Source: Annona cherimola (lineage: Eukaryota > Streptophyta > Magnoliopsida > Magnoliales > Annonaceae). From it: a DNA stretch of 64,000 bases. The stretch lies in assembly GCA_030490835.1 (NCBI GenBank), contig CM059975.1:32210133-32274132 (forward strand), given 5' to 3'. Every line of letters begins with the position of its first letter. Within the stretch, counting starts at the first letter, position 1. Of this stretch, positions 21,898-34,400 are shown piece after piece. Under the pieces are notes generated by a model, which had not been told where the DNA came from, did not search any database, and saw nothing but the letters and a program-made list of their open reading frames with translations. Made by a program: the position numbers and the translations under genes.

Positions 21898-22849
21898 TAA
21901 ATTACATATATCATCTAAAGTTTCTAGTTTGGGTTTCAAATGTCAGAGACTTCTTCGGTTTTGCAAGCAAAGTTATGAATCCGAGACCGGTTTGAACCAG
22001 TCACATCAACATAACATATTTATAGTCTCATAAATATTTAATTATTTTTAATTAATTATATATTGGTAAAATATATATTAATAGCTCTTAAATTTATATG
22101 TTAGACTAATTATCGCAACAAAACCTGCATGAAAAAAATTAATAGAAAAATATTAATTAAGCACAAATACAAAGTATCAAATTAGAAAAGACCAACTACA
22201 TTAACTGATCTGAAATGTGCAATAAGCCTTTACTCTTGATGCTAGACTTTTGAATTCTTCCTGTTTATCTCGGTGCATTTGTTAATGACACTTTTCTAAA
22301 CATATGCAGTACTAAGAAATAAAATAACTCAATAATAGTCGAAGTATTGAACAATTAAATCATTCATACTAATATAGTTACATAAGAACAACTCTTACTC
22401 AATGAGTATGAAAATTTAGAAGTTTGCAAGTCCATCACTGTCACTGAATGAATAGAAGACTGGTTTTTACTTTCAGATGGGTTTGATATTGACATGATTA
22501 TGAAATAAATATCTAGAATAATATAATGAAAAATTTATAAATACAGTTATAAATCATGCAATCAATAGAATTTTTATTTTTTTATTTTTATGAAATCAAT
22601 AGCATTTTCTTAGATACACAATTGAATAACAAATAAATTGCATTGAATACCTACTACAATGTCACAATAGAAAACCACATGCAACACATAAATATCATAG
22701 AAAATCACAGATTTTCTAAGGAAACTTGAAGAGAACAATCTTGGATAGATTATTATTTATTAGTTGCACACTTGCACTACCTTTTCTTCTGAATAATGCT
22801 GTTGGTGGATTAAAATTTTTATCGTTGCTGGGGCTGCCGGACGAAGATT

Positions 22850-23420
22850 GATCTGACGGGAAATGGAAATGGAAATGGATCAGAGCTGGGCACGCGAGGT
22901 AGAGGCGTGATTAGAGTAAGGAGGCTGCACGACTGGAGCCGCTGGATGAATCGCCGAGGAGGAGGGGCTGACAGTCAGTGAGCCTATGAGGTGGGAGACA
23001 GCGGCCACTGGGAGCGGGGAGCAAGTGCTGTGAGGGGCCACCGGGAGCTGAGAGCGAAAGCTGTGAGTGGCTGCAAGACTAAGAAGGCTGCTGGACGAAG
23101 AGGAGAAATGGAGAATGGGATGTTGGTGGGATCGGAGGCTGGATAAAGAAGCTGGGGCCGAAGATGAAGAAGATAACGGTGGAGTAACGCTTGCCAGGGA
23201 TGAAGAAGGCTGGAGCCGTTGGATGAAGAGGCAGCTAGGCAATCAGATGATGGCTGTTGCGTCGTGTCTGCTAGGACTAGAGAAGGAGAAAGGTGATGCG
23301 GTGCGTGGTAATCGGAGTGGCGTTTTCCATTCGAGCTTACCGATGGTGCGAAATGGGGGGTGGCAGCTAGGGCTGGTTTTTGGGCTGGGCGGGAGCTGGA
23401 CAGCAACGGTGGGATGATGA
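22850..23420. other. GC-rich island of unknown nature
   Basis: About 570 bp is strikingly GC-rich within AT-rich DNA, with purine-rich plus-strand runs such as GGATGAAGAGGCAGCTAGGC. Both strands have open frames (minus 22984-23439, plus 23067-23417), but the products are low-complexity Ser/Pro/Leu or Glu/Arg/Trp and match nothing I know. It may be a captured exon/UTR fragment, a repeat, or a distant 5' exon of the minus-strand gene at 18779-20382. None of these is established. Confidence 0.35.
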
Positions 23421-23424
23421 GATG

Positions 23425-23700
23425 TAACTTTTTAAACAAAAAACATTTTAATTTAAATTTTTGTTACCTTCTATAATTATCTTTTTTTTTTAATTATTTT
23501 TATATCTTTCTATATAATTATCTTATTTTTCAATTATTTCTACACAACTATTTATACAACTAATATTTTAACTTTATTATCTTTACTCTTTATTATTACA
23601 TTTATTATATCATATTATCTTTTTTATTTTAAAAACTTTTGGATGAAAAGTAAACTTTTGTACGAAATTTTTTTTTATCCAAAATTTTTATCATTTTCCC
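23425..23700 (+). mobile_element. MITE copy, strongly AT-drifted
   Basis: Blocks TATAATTATCTTATTTTTCA, ACACAACTATTTATACAAC and TTTTAACTTTATTATCTTTA follow the family order. Ends are eroded. It abuts the GC-rich island on its right. Confidence 0.6.
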
Positions 23701-23754
23701 ATATATATATATGTGTGTGTTGGTGTTTTTGAGTGCATTTCGCTGTGGACAAAT

Positions 23755-23998
23755 GTTTTCAACCACAACTTTTTAATCTAACATTTTTTACTTTTCATGA
23801 TTATTATATACTTTAAATTATTTCTTCACATTTTTTATATGACTACTTCATTCTTCAGTCATTTCCACGCAACTACTTGTGCAACTAATCTATATATTTT
23901 AACTTTATACTATTTATTTCTCATTATTATCCTTATCATATTATATAATTTACTCTTACTTCAAAAAATTTTAAAAGTTTCAATTCTCAAGCACAACT
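23755..23998 (+). mobile_element. MITE copy, diverged, next to the preceding copy
   Basis: Blocks TTTTTAATCTAACATTTTTT, ATATGACTACTTCATTCTTC, ACTTGTGCAACTAATC and TTTTAACTTTATACTA follow the family order. It is separated from the previous copy only by a short TG/TA-rich stretch. A T-run of about 20 follows at 23999-24018. Confidence 0.6.
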
Positions 23999-24354
23999 TT
24001 TTTTTTTTTTTTTTTTTTGTAATTGAACCGACAGATTTAGTTTGACTGTAATTATTGGTTCAATCATGGTTTGGCGAATTTGAACAATTTGAAGAGTTAA
24101 GACTAAAACATCCTTAATTGAAGTCTGATTAGTCAATTAGGTCCAATTATGATAACATGACTATAACTTTATCCACAGGATAGTCTCGAAATTTCAAACC
24201 ACAAATATATTTTGTCATGTTCGATGAATGTTCCATGAATTAAGTAGATTGGGTTAAGGCTTGACCCGGCTAAAATTGCACCTTAAATAGGAGGGTGGAT
24301 TACACTGGATTTCCACTTTCAGTAACATATACAAAATCTTTTTTTTAGAATAAA

Positions 24355-24820
24355 TTTTACATATATCTACAAATTTGATTTTTAATTCAATTTATACTCA
24401 CGAACTTTCAAACATTCAATATACCCATGTATTTTGTTTAAAATTCTACTTATGTCTATATTGTTAGAGACTTGTTGGAGAGGTCATTAGCCTCTTATGA
24501 AATAATGAATATACTTATATTTAATTATAATTTTATAGCTAAAAATTCATATTATAATGACTTTTTAGTGATTGTATAATTATAAAATTATATATTATTT
24601 GAATATAATCTTTAACTTTGAGTAAATCAATCTCAAATTATATTTGAGTTTGGACATATTCGTTATTTTACGGGGTTAACAATCTATTTAACAAATTTCT
24701 AATGACATAAGTATTAGTAAAATTTTAAGCAAAATACATAAGTATATTTAGAATTTTTGAAAGTTCATGGTATAAATGAAATTATAAATAAAATTAGTGA
24801 ATATGTATGAAATTTACCTT
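24355..24820. mobile_element. Inverted-repeat element with ~130-bp arms
   Basis: The left end (AAATTTTACATATATCTACA...ACGAACTTTCAAACATTC...ATGTATTTTGTTTAAAATTC) is mirrored at the right end, about 24690-24820. A related fragment is at about 47110-47240. Long arms and no coding capacity fit a non-autonomous MULE; the target duplication could not be resolved because the flanks are T-runs. Confidence 0.6.
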
Positions 24821-25094
24821 TTTAAGAAAAATGTATACAAAATCTTAATTGAAGGTTTGTACGTGACACATTTAACTCTCATTTTTTTCAGAATTTTTAT
24901 TATTCTCATTTTGCCTCTTTTACTTTTACATCTAAAATATGCAGCAAAATGTTTTTTAGTTATTAACTTTTTTGACGAGAGTCTTAGGAGAGGTGTCAAG
25001 AGAATGCCCAATATTTAAAATTGTCCTTCTAATGGAGTACATTTCAATAAGATATTTGATCATGGAAAGTTATTGACACTAAAAAAGCTTTTTT

Positions 25095-25240
25095 TAGTGA
25101 ATAATAATAATTATTATTATCATAAGTCATTTATTACTTAGGTGAGGTCTGCTTCATAAATTTTGTTGCATCATTCTTAACTATTTAAAACTATAACGAC
25201 TAGGCTCTGCTGCAGCACGTTATTTACTGGATCGCCTTAG
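25095..25240 (-). mobile_element. Relic of a LINE 3' end
   Basis: TTATTATTATCATAAGTCAT followed by TAGGTGAGGTCTGCTTCAT and GCATCATTCTTAACTATTTA aligns by eye with the plus-strand face of the LINE tail at 19394-19480. Only the 3' terminal ~140 bp remain, just upstream of the RNI-like gene. Confidence 0.55.
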
Positions 25241-25369
25241 CATTAATAATTTTTAATATATTTTTAAAATCCATAAAAGTTATGATAATCATAAAAAAAT
25301 AAAAAATTCAGGCTCAACCGACATTGTCTGGTGAAAAAATTTATTTTATAAATGAAAAAATAGAAATTA

Positions 25370-25496
25370 ATCTGATCTAGTAACGCGGTGGGCGGCATCT
25401 TGTCGCGGCTCACGTTTAAGTCGCAGGGGCCTGCAGAAAATAGGGGAGGGAATTTTTGTCATTTCATTTGCCGCAGGTCTTTCTGCTTCTTCTTCC
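25370..25496 (+). promoter_or_regulatory. Probable 5' UTR / core promoter zone of the RNI-like gene
   Basis: The base composition rises sharply from AT-rich DNA to GCGGTGGGCGGCATCTTG at 25384 and stays mixed to the ATG, with CT-rich TTTCTGCTTCTTCTTCC just before the start, typical of plant leaders. No clear TATA box or start site could be placed. Confidence 0.4.
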
Positions 25497-28400
25497 ATGG
25501 AAAAGGGTAAAGAAATCACCAAAATCACGTCTTCCTTTGAAGAAAAGCTCCAGCTATATTCCCTTGACAGAAGTCCCCGCCCGCCGTCCTTGCACTCCCC
25601 AGGTATCTCCTTCTCCGACTGTCTTCGTACCTTAATTCCGTCGGATTTCTCAAAAACCATGTGCCTTGGGGACGATTATCTGCTTGTTAGGGTCACTGGG
25701 AATCTGGAGGATTTGATTCATGAAAATAGTGCACCGATTCTTGGCAAAAGTCGGGTTCATGATTCAAACTTGTAATTCAGATGAACAATTCTTGTACGCC
25801 ACTCCAAATAAAATTTGCAGAAGTTATTCTATTGGTTGGATTTATTTGCGAATATAAATAACTATGAAAATGCACAGACAAACATTCTTGATTGTCTCAA
25901 TCTCCATTCTTGCTGTACTTGGTAATGCCTTGGATGCCTAGTAGGTTCCACGTATGCCACAGCTCAATGCAATGTTTCGCCTGCTCTGGGCCCACCAGAT
26001 TTCACCAGGAAGTGAAGCTCTCAATGTTTGACATTTACTTAGTGAAAGTAAATTAAGATCCATTGAGATGTATAATTGTATGTTGCTTGATACTTGATGC
26101 CATGAAACCTGTAATCCTAGTTGATAGGAAACATACAAGGTTTTGGAAGCACAAAGGTTCCATATGGATAATACATTTATGACTGTGTTAGCATCCTAGT
26201 TTCATTGGTCAACTTTAGAGTAAACCTGTGCACTTATATGCATCAGTGGCAGCCTCTTTCAAGCTCTTATATGGGTGATATTAAGGGTATTCTGGAACCA
26301 AATACCCTAATATATAAGTTCTAGATCCATTCAAGTGTATGAATTATCAACCAGGGTTTAGTGACTGCCTGAGGGATGCAACAAAAATAAAACTGTGCCT
26401 ACAAGCTACATATATGACATAATCTTTAACTTTTTTCTTTTTTTTGATAATGTCATAATCCATGACTCGAGCCATAGGCTTATAGTTGATATTTTGTTAT
26501 GAACAACAACCTATAGAGTTTTAGAATTATCTATTATAAATATACACACAGTTGTGTGTATATATATATATATATATATGTTATGGGATTTGACAAAGTA
26601 CAGAGATCCTGCATTGAAACTAGGGTGCAAATGTCCCATCCAACCATTGCTGAATGCAGGTGAGATCAAGGCCGTGCGTTTGTCTCACAAGTGTTGGTAA
26701 GAAAGTTTAGCATGTATTCAGTGTAGCACAAGAAAAAGTATGGTACTGCAGGCGGGATTAATTGAGGAGGCAAATTCAAAATTTTGAGGAAAGAAAAATT
26801 TTCCGCTGTGTGAAACTAGAAACAAGCAATAGCCTGAAGAGATTGAAATCGTTGTTGCCTTGTAATCCCAAAAAAAATATTGAGATCGTGAATCCAACTC
26901 ACCTCCAATCTGAAGGTCCATCAAATATGAGGAATGAAGAAGGAGGGAGACGTGGAGATGCATTGGTGATTCAAAAAATCGGTGGTGGAGGATGAAGGAT
27001 GCAAACAAAAAGTTACGGGACGCGCATGGGGAGGAGCTAGTGATTTGTAGCAGCCAGATCTAGCAAACCACGACAAATAGAGGTTATTGCATGCTGTTGC
27101 TAGAGAGAGGGTGATGTCTGTGGATTTGGGTTCTATTTTTATTTTTTGGAATAAAAGTGGGTTTGAGTTCTATTGAAGACAGTGGTCCTTTCTTCAATCG
27201 GATGCCAGATTTAATGCTTTGTAATAGTGGCAACACTGGATTTTCTGAAGTTGAACAAGGAGAGGAGTTTTTGCTGTTAAGATGAAGATCATGATGGGTT
27301 CCAATTTCAATTTTGCCCAAATTAGAAGGAAGCTTGCCCCATCAGTAAGATGAGGGGTGTTCAGTTAGCCCTGCAGATCAACCTTGAAGGCTGGTGCTAA
27401 CTAGTTGAAGAAGCGAAAAAGGATGATAGAGCACTGATTTTAATGCTTCAGCAGTGTAGCTACACACATGCTACGCCCTAGTGATCTACCGCATAAAAGT
27501 ATCTTGTAATTTTATTTGATATAACATTCATAACATTTATGTCACGCTGGCTAAAAGTGATTTGCATGGAATTGATAGATAAGGATGAACTTGTTATGTG
27601 CTAATTGTATAATGCATTATCCCAATTTCAAAACCCTATTTCCTTTTTACATATATCTCAATTTTGTTGCTCCAAACACACTGCTATTTTAGCATATTTC
27701 CCTTTACTATTTTACTATTCAAATCAGCATGATTATGTGCATAATATTTGGAGAGCTTGCTATAATAAGTTCAATTTCTTTTTGAAATATGAAGGGTAAA
27801 AACTTTCAAGGATAATATAATATGCTAATTTCTAATATCATAATACTATTGTAAGAATTCAAATGTTATGCCTTGGCTAATGAAAATATGTAAATACAAA
27901 ATCAGAATGCGAATTGCAAGATGGCTTGATTCTAGAAGTGAATCAGTAGGGGAGTGAATTTTGCATGCGGATTCTGCCAATTTCAATATGGATTGATTCT
28001 GGAAGTGAATTAGCATACAGGTTATAAATTCTGCACGCGAATTCTGTCAATTTCAAGATGGGTCAATATCGGAGTGAATTGGCATACGGAGTATGAATTC
28101 TGCATGTGGATTTTGCGAATTTCAAGATGTATTGTTATTGGACTTGGATTAACATACTGAATGTATGGAACGTTATGCAAATTGCGCTTTATGGGTTGTT
28201 TCTAAACATGAATTTTCATGTGAAATTCATATAATCTGCATGTTAATTTGTATGTATTTAGCATGCGGATTCTATTAATTTCAAGATGGTTATTGCTGAA
28301 GTGAATTAGCATGTGGCCTTATGCTGTTTCTATCAGAAAAATTAGTATGCGAATTTTATTAGAAACTATCTTTTTTATTTTTTATTTTTTTGATGAAATA

Positions 28401-31400
28401 TCTTTTTTATTTTAATTCAAACTTATAGTTTGAACTTTGAAGCATAACTGTAGTAGCATGCTAATATAAAATATTAGTATGCTTGTTTAGAGAAAGACAT
28501 TTTAAATCAAAAAATTATTTTGAAAAATATTATTGTATTTTCTTTTGAAATAATAGAAATAAAATCTTAAAACTATTTATCATGAAAAATTTTAAAATTT
28601 GACAAGCACAAAATTAATACATTTAAATATACTGGGGGCTCATTTTGAGCCATATGTACTATAAATTATGGTATATGTGAATGTACAGGATAAGATCTCT
28701 TTCTCTCTCTATATATATGTATGGAAAATATTTAAGTGCAGTCTGCTGCAAAAAGGGGCCCACTTGATTATGAAATTAACATTTTCTCCACCTATTGTAT
28801 TTAGAATTATTTACTTTAATAACATACTAATTTTCATTTGGGTCAAACATATGTATAGGTCTCATTTCAAAATGGTACAAAATTAACGTAATAAAATAAT
28901 TTAACATAAATATCAATTTTAGAGTTGTATTTTTAATAACTAAACCGTCTAAAATATGATTTTTTATATAGATGATTATATGATTTATTATTACATTTTA
29001 ATACACTTGAGACTCATTTTGTAGCGGACTATACCACAATTATGGTGCAGTCTAACGACATATTAAGGTCATATGTATGTATATATATATATATGCATAT
29101 ATGTATATATATATATATATGTATGTATATGGATATAGATATATATTTATAGATACAAAATATGTTCCAGTGCAGTTGGATCTACTATAAAATAGGGCCT
29201 ATGTATATTTAAATGTATTAATACTTTATATAAGCATTCATCCACATAAGAGTTATGTTTTAAATGTTTTTAGATGTTGAAAATACAACTTTGAAATTGT
29301 TTATTTAAATCAAACCATTTTTTTATTGGTAAATCAAATCATTTTATTACGTTAATTTTGTGACTTTTTAGATGGGGCATGTACACATATTAAAATCGTG
29401 TGAAGATTGGTATATCACTAACATAAATAAATTTAAATGTAAATGATATTTGATGATTTTATGATAAAAGGACATATTTACAATGGATTGCACCATGCAC
29501 TCGTATGCATTGGATCAACTCTCTCTCTCTCTCTCGATATATTATGGATCTCATTTTCTGGTAAAATTTAGTTGTCTATTTTGACTTTTCAAACTTGGCA
29601 TTTGCTGATCTCTTCCAGCACTTATTTTGTATGTTTAATACTCTATTTTGAAGCACATATGCTATGCAATCAATTAACTGCCTTACAAGATTATGCTTAA
29701 AAAATGATTTATACAAAGTTATGCCTTGTCACAGACTCTTAGAAAAACGGGACATTGTAATGTTTTACTTGTCTTCCACTGCTACCGAATGCACAGATAT
29801 TTCTTTTGTTATATTGAGTATGTTTCCAGAATTATGCTTTGTCACAGATTCTTATAAAAATGGGACATTGATATGTTTTACTTGTCTTGCACTGCTGTCA
29901 GATGTACAGATATATCTTTTATTAAATCGAGTGTCTTTTTATGAAATTATGCCTTGGCACTGATTCTTAGGAAAATGGGACATTGATATGTTCTATACTT
30001 TTATTAAATTTAGTGTGTTAAATTTGGACAGGATTGGACTTTGATGCAATGATGTCCATTTTCTTGAAAGATTCTTAATGCGACAATCAACACAGTGCGA
30101 TTTTGTATTCGTTGTTAAAATTATAATTTTCGTAGGTTCTATCTGGTTGCTTGCTGTCTATTCAACCATAAAATAGATTTTCTGACATCATTTGCCAACC
30201 TTGTAGGTTTAATCATGACTAGTTTAATTTGCCTTAGATCAATCATGTGTGTGATTTTTTCCAGAGATGATACTTGGCCAAAATATAGATGCTGTTTCTA
30301 AAGATGGCTCATTGTGATTATGAATTCTTTGTTTGAATTTCACTTTGTAATTTGTACAAAAAATGTCATCTATTAGGTCTTAGGAGGATATTACATATCT
30401 TAGTAGGATATTAACATACTCCTGAAATCCATTTCAGGACCACCTGTTGAAAAGGTCAAATGTCGAAGTCTAGTCAGCTTATGTCTTGGGATGCTTGGGC
30501 AACATTTTGAGGATATAATTGCTGACCTACATGAGATTGCTGAAAGCTTTCCAGCTAATATAAAGGTAGCTCAAAGGAATTATTAGTCAAATCTTTAATT
30601 ACATTATTATAATTGATTCTTTCTTTCACTTAGAAGAAACGAAACCCTTTTAATGAAGAAAAGAGGTGGGTCTTTATTCCAAGCATTCTGATTTCTGATT
30701 ATTCATTGTGATAACATGTTTGGATCGAACATTTCACTTACAATTTTATACTTTTGAGCTGCAGATGGCATTGATGGCAATTGCGAGGAGAAGAAAATTG
30801 TTAAACGATAATGTCTTGATTGTATTGGCTGACACTTCTTGGGATATCTTAGATGTCTCTGGAGCAGATGTTAGTGATTTAGGCCTGTCTAAAGTAGCCA
30901 CGATTTGCAGAAATCTTCGAGCTGTGGACATAAGGTATGGCTGCGGGTAGTATCCGATCTTATCATGATTGTTGTTGTGCTAAAGCCTAAAAAAAGTACA
31001 ACCTTGATTGGAAATGCAAAATATTTTCACTTAGGGCCTCTTAGGCATTGTGTTTAAAAAAAAAAAAAAAAAAATTCCCTCGCATTCCTACACACCTTTT
31101 GCAAATTACCATATTTATAAGGGAAAATTCCCCGCATGCCCATAACATTTGGCTATTATTCCCCTTATACCCCCAACATTTCAAAAATTCCTCACGCACC
31201 CATAACATTTCACCTATAATTCCTCCCATGCCCATGCATTAATGTTCCGTTAGGATGGCATGCCCCTTTTTTTCTTAATTCTGAAAACGGCCACCCCTGT
31301 AAAGCCCCTGGTCTTCCAAACTTGCATACACTGTACTTCCATCTGTCTCCCTTCTCTCTCATTTTGCTGGCAAAAACTGAGTCTAAGAAGCGGCTCCAAG

Positions 31401-34400
31401 TAGACTTAGACGAGTCTTCCACCGAGTCGCCTAAGACGAACATTTTTGGTCTGATCTTCTTGTCATCTTGGATGACGTGGATGTAGCCGGCAACACAGAA
31501 GACCTCGCCACGGTCACGAAAAGCCTTAAGTAAGAGATATCCCAGACTCTGCATGCCCCTACACTTGTCTAAGGTTCCGAGTCCAACTCAGGCGAGTCAC
31601 TGCACGAACTTCCCTACCTCCATGATGTGTCAAACAATGAACTCGGCCTCCCTCTGATGAAGTCCAACGCGGGGAAGGGCAAGATGTTCTGGACGCTGCC
31701 TCTGGCGAGCTAGAGACCATCGGGTTTGGGTAGATGCAGGGTTTCGAGGACGCAATTCTAAGCTACAATGCATTAGATTTTGGGACTCAGCTGGAGGGGG
31801 AGAAGATCGACAATGGGCTGTTGTTTTGGACGGGCTCTTTAGTTACGAGGACGTGGGGAAATCTGGGCCGTGAGAGTTTTCTGAGTATTCATGGCTACCC
31901 AAATCATCACCGGCCCTATGGAGGAAAAAATATGGGTGGATACAATGGTGGTGCTGGGTTTTTGGCTACTTGTTAATACAAGTCTGTAAATGAAAATGTA
32001 AACAAAAGGAAAAAAAAGGAACCGAAAAAATATAGGTAGAATGAAATGAAATGAGGAACATTCGGTCAAAGATTGTTCTTCCATTAATTAATTTCGACTC
32101 GCTAAGATGTCTTAAAAAGTTCTTTGGTAATTGGCAAGCCAGCCGATACATGATTTGTAGGAGTTTTTTTTTTGTGCCGACGGGTTCTTCATCTTTGCTA
32201 CACTGTTGGGGTACAAAAATCAATTATTCTCTGCATCGAATATTGATACTTTCTTCCTGCATTTGCGTTCAACTTGTGCAAGCCCGCACATATCAGCTTT
32301 TTCGGCAGCGGTGAAGATGCGCGAAGAATATGCGGCAGCTTTTCCTGGTGAGAGCATTGTTCTGGTGGGTCGACGACCCGGTTGGGGTTGGGATCCAGCA
32401 ACTAACCAGTGGTGGTGTGTAAAAAGGAGCAGTGGTCTTGCTAGGGTTTTTGTTTTGGAAGATGACACACCATGGGGCATCTGTCGCGGTGAATAGAAAG
32501 TTTGTTTTTAGCGTTAGATCCAGCATGGGCATTTTCGGAATTAAGAGAAAAAGGAGGTGTGCATCCTCATGGAACGTTAACAAGTGGGCATCAGAGGAAT
32601 TTTGGTACGAAATGTTACTGGTGTTTGAGGAATTTTTAAAATGTTGTGGGCACAAGGGGAATAACGGCCAAACATTAGGGGCACATGTAGGGAATTTTTC
32701 CTATCATTTTCAACATTTTCCCATAAAATTACCCTATCTATTTTTAACTTTATTTTCTTTATTCCTAATAGTTACCCCTTTCACATCATATCACTCCCTT
32801 TTTCTTTCAAAATTTTTCCTTATTGTTTTTACCAAATGCCAAATGGACTCTCTTCTAATTGTTCGTGTAGATGTTCTGGTAATATTTTAGATTTGTGTTT
32901 TTCCCCTTCTAGCCTACATCGTTTTGAATCTATGGACATCCCATTTCCCAAGGGTGTACATTAGTGGTACTACTTTTTTAATTTTTGTCTATATTTTCAA
33001 TCATTAGCTCTTATTATTTTAATCTTATTCACTTAATGGGTGAAATCATTATTTTTCTGAGAACAATTTTGTTTACATGCTATTTCGTTCTGAGCAATTG
33101 AAATCCACTCTAGTGATCAGGCCCTAATGAGTTCCCACTGGCACATGGCTGGTGTGCACTAGTCTAGTCTACACAACTTGTTTATCAGTCCGTGGATGCC
33201 AAAAAAAAGTGTGGTTTGGAATCCTAAGTATGTGTAGGTAAAATAACTTCCCTATCTCCTGTTTTGGTCAATGAAGCCCTTGGAATTGCTGGGAGGGAAA
33301 ACTTTTGGGTCTTGAAATGATATGTGGTGCTGCAAGTCTGTGGCAGACAGCAGGTTTAGATACAACATTTCTACCACATAGCCTGATTCACGCACATGCA
33401 TGTCAAAGTAGCATTGTTACTGTGTGTTTAGTAAACTCTGAAACTTCTCTCTCCACAACTATCCTATTTTCTAATTATTTATTCACATATTTCTGTACAA
33501 ATACCATGCCTTTCAATTATTTTTCGACAACTTTTCATACAACTGCCCTATCTATTTCAACTTTATTCTCTTTACTCATCATCATTACCCTTATTATATC
33601 ACACCACTTTTCTCATTTCAAAAACTTTTCCACCAAAAATTTTTTATTCAAAAGTTTTATCAAATACCAAACACGCCCTTTTATCTAGTTATATTTCCTT
33701 TGATTTTCTACTGTTCTAGGATTTGTTATACCTTTTGTATACACCAATGGAAAAATCTTGATATTTCTGACAGCTGAGTGGTTGCTTCTCTGCAGCCGCT
33801 GTGGCAACATCAGTGCTGTGGGTGTTTCAGACCTTGTAGCATCGTGCCACTCATTGGAGATATTGAGATGGGGGTATGTCCTATTATCTGCCATTGTCAC
33901 CACTGTATTTGCATTCTTATGTTAGTTTACAACTTAAAGATGCTCAATTTCCTTTTGTTTTAAGTTTTCATCACCCACTATGTTTTGTGAGTTCCACTAT
34001 TGAAGATGCTCTCGGCTCTCCAGCTTGTTGCATTAGACTTACATCTGCCTGCACTTACAGTAGATTTGGTGTAGCTATCGACATTAAAAATATTTTGGAA
34101 GTAAAGCTGATAAGCGTTTATGAGAAAATGACATTTTTATTAATAGGGCATTTGTGATTGTTACATTGTTATTATTGTTGTTATTTTTTTCACCTGACAT
34201 TGCCATCATCTTTTGCCTCACCCATCACTATGGTGTCAGCACCTTCGTATATTTAGGGTGTGATTGGTAATGAGAAAAAAGAAAAAAAAAAAAATAGAGG
34301 AAAAGTAGTGTCGAGGAAAAAATTTCGAAAAAGATGTATGCGATGTTATAGGGGTAATCATTAAAAGTAAAGGGCATAAATATAAGGTTTGTTTGGGAAT

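Larger units (their letters stand above)
25603..30437 (+). other. RNI-like gene intron 1 (4.8 kb), repeat-bearing
   Basis: A GTATCT donor after CCA G and a TTTCAG acceptor bound it. It holds a (TA)n tract (26557-26580), degenerate ~75-bp repeats (27905-28350), two TA-flanked MITE copies (28705-29065, 29160-29515) and a ~114-bp tandem repeat (29719-29990). Between 25780 and 27900 no element was recognised. Reading on from exon 1 gives a 92-codon frame to 25775, an intron-retention product at most. Confidence 0.75.
30935..33795 (+). other. RNI-like gene intron 3 (2.9 kb)
   Basis: The intron contains a ~1.57-kb inverted-repeat element (31131-32701) placed inside or beside a MITE remnant, and another MITE copy (33415-33680). 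The stretch 32850-33410 has nothing recognisable. Confidence 0.75.

Noticed and set aside
22984..23439. 151-codon minus-strand open frame in the GC-rich island
   Set aside because: Product is Ser/Pro/Leu low-complexity with no recognisable domain. Equally long frames exist in other frames on both strands, as expected from composition alone.
25497..25775. 92-codon single-exon gene
   Set aside because: The frame is exon 1 of the RNI-like gene read into intron 1. Splicing at 25602/30438 gives the better protein.
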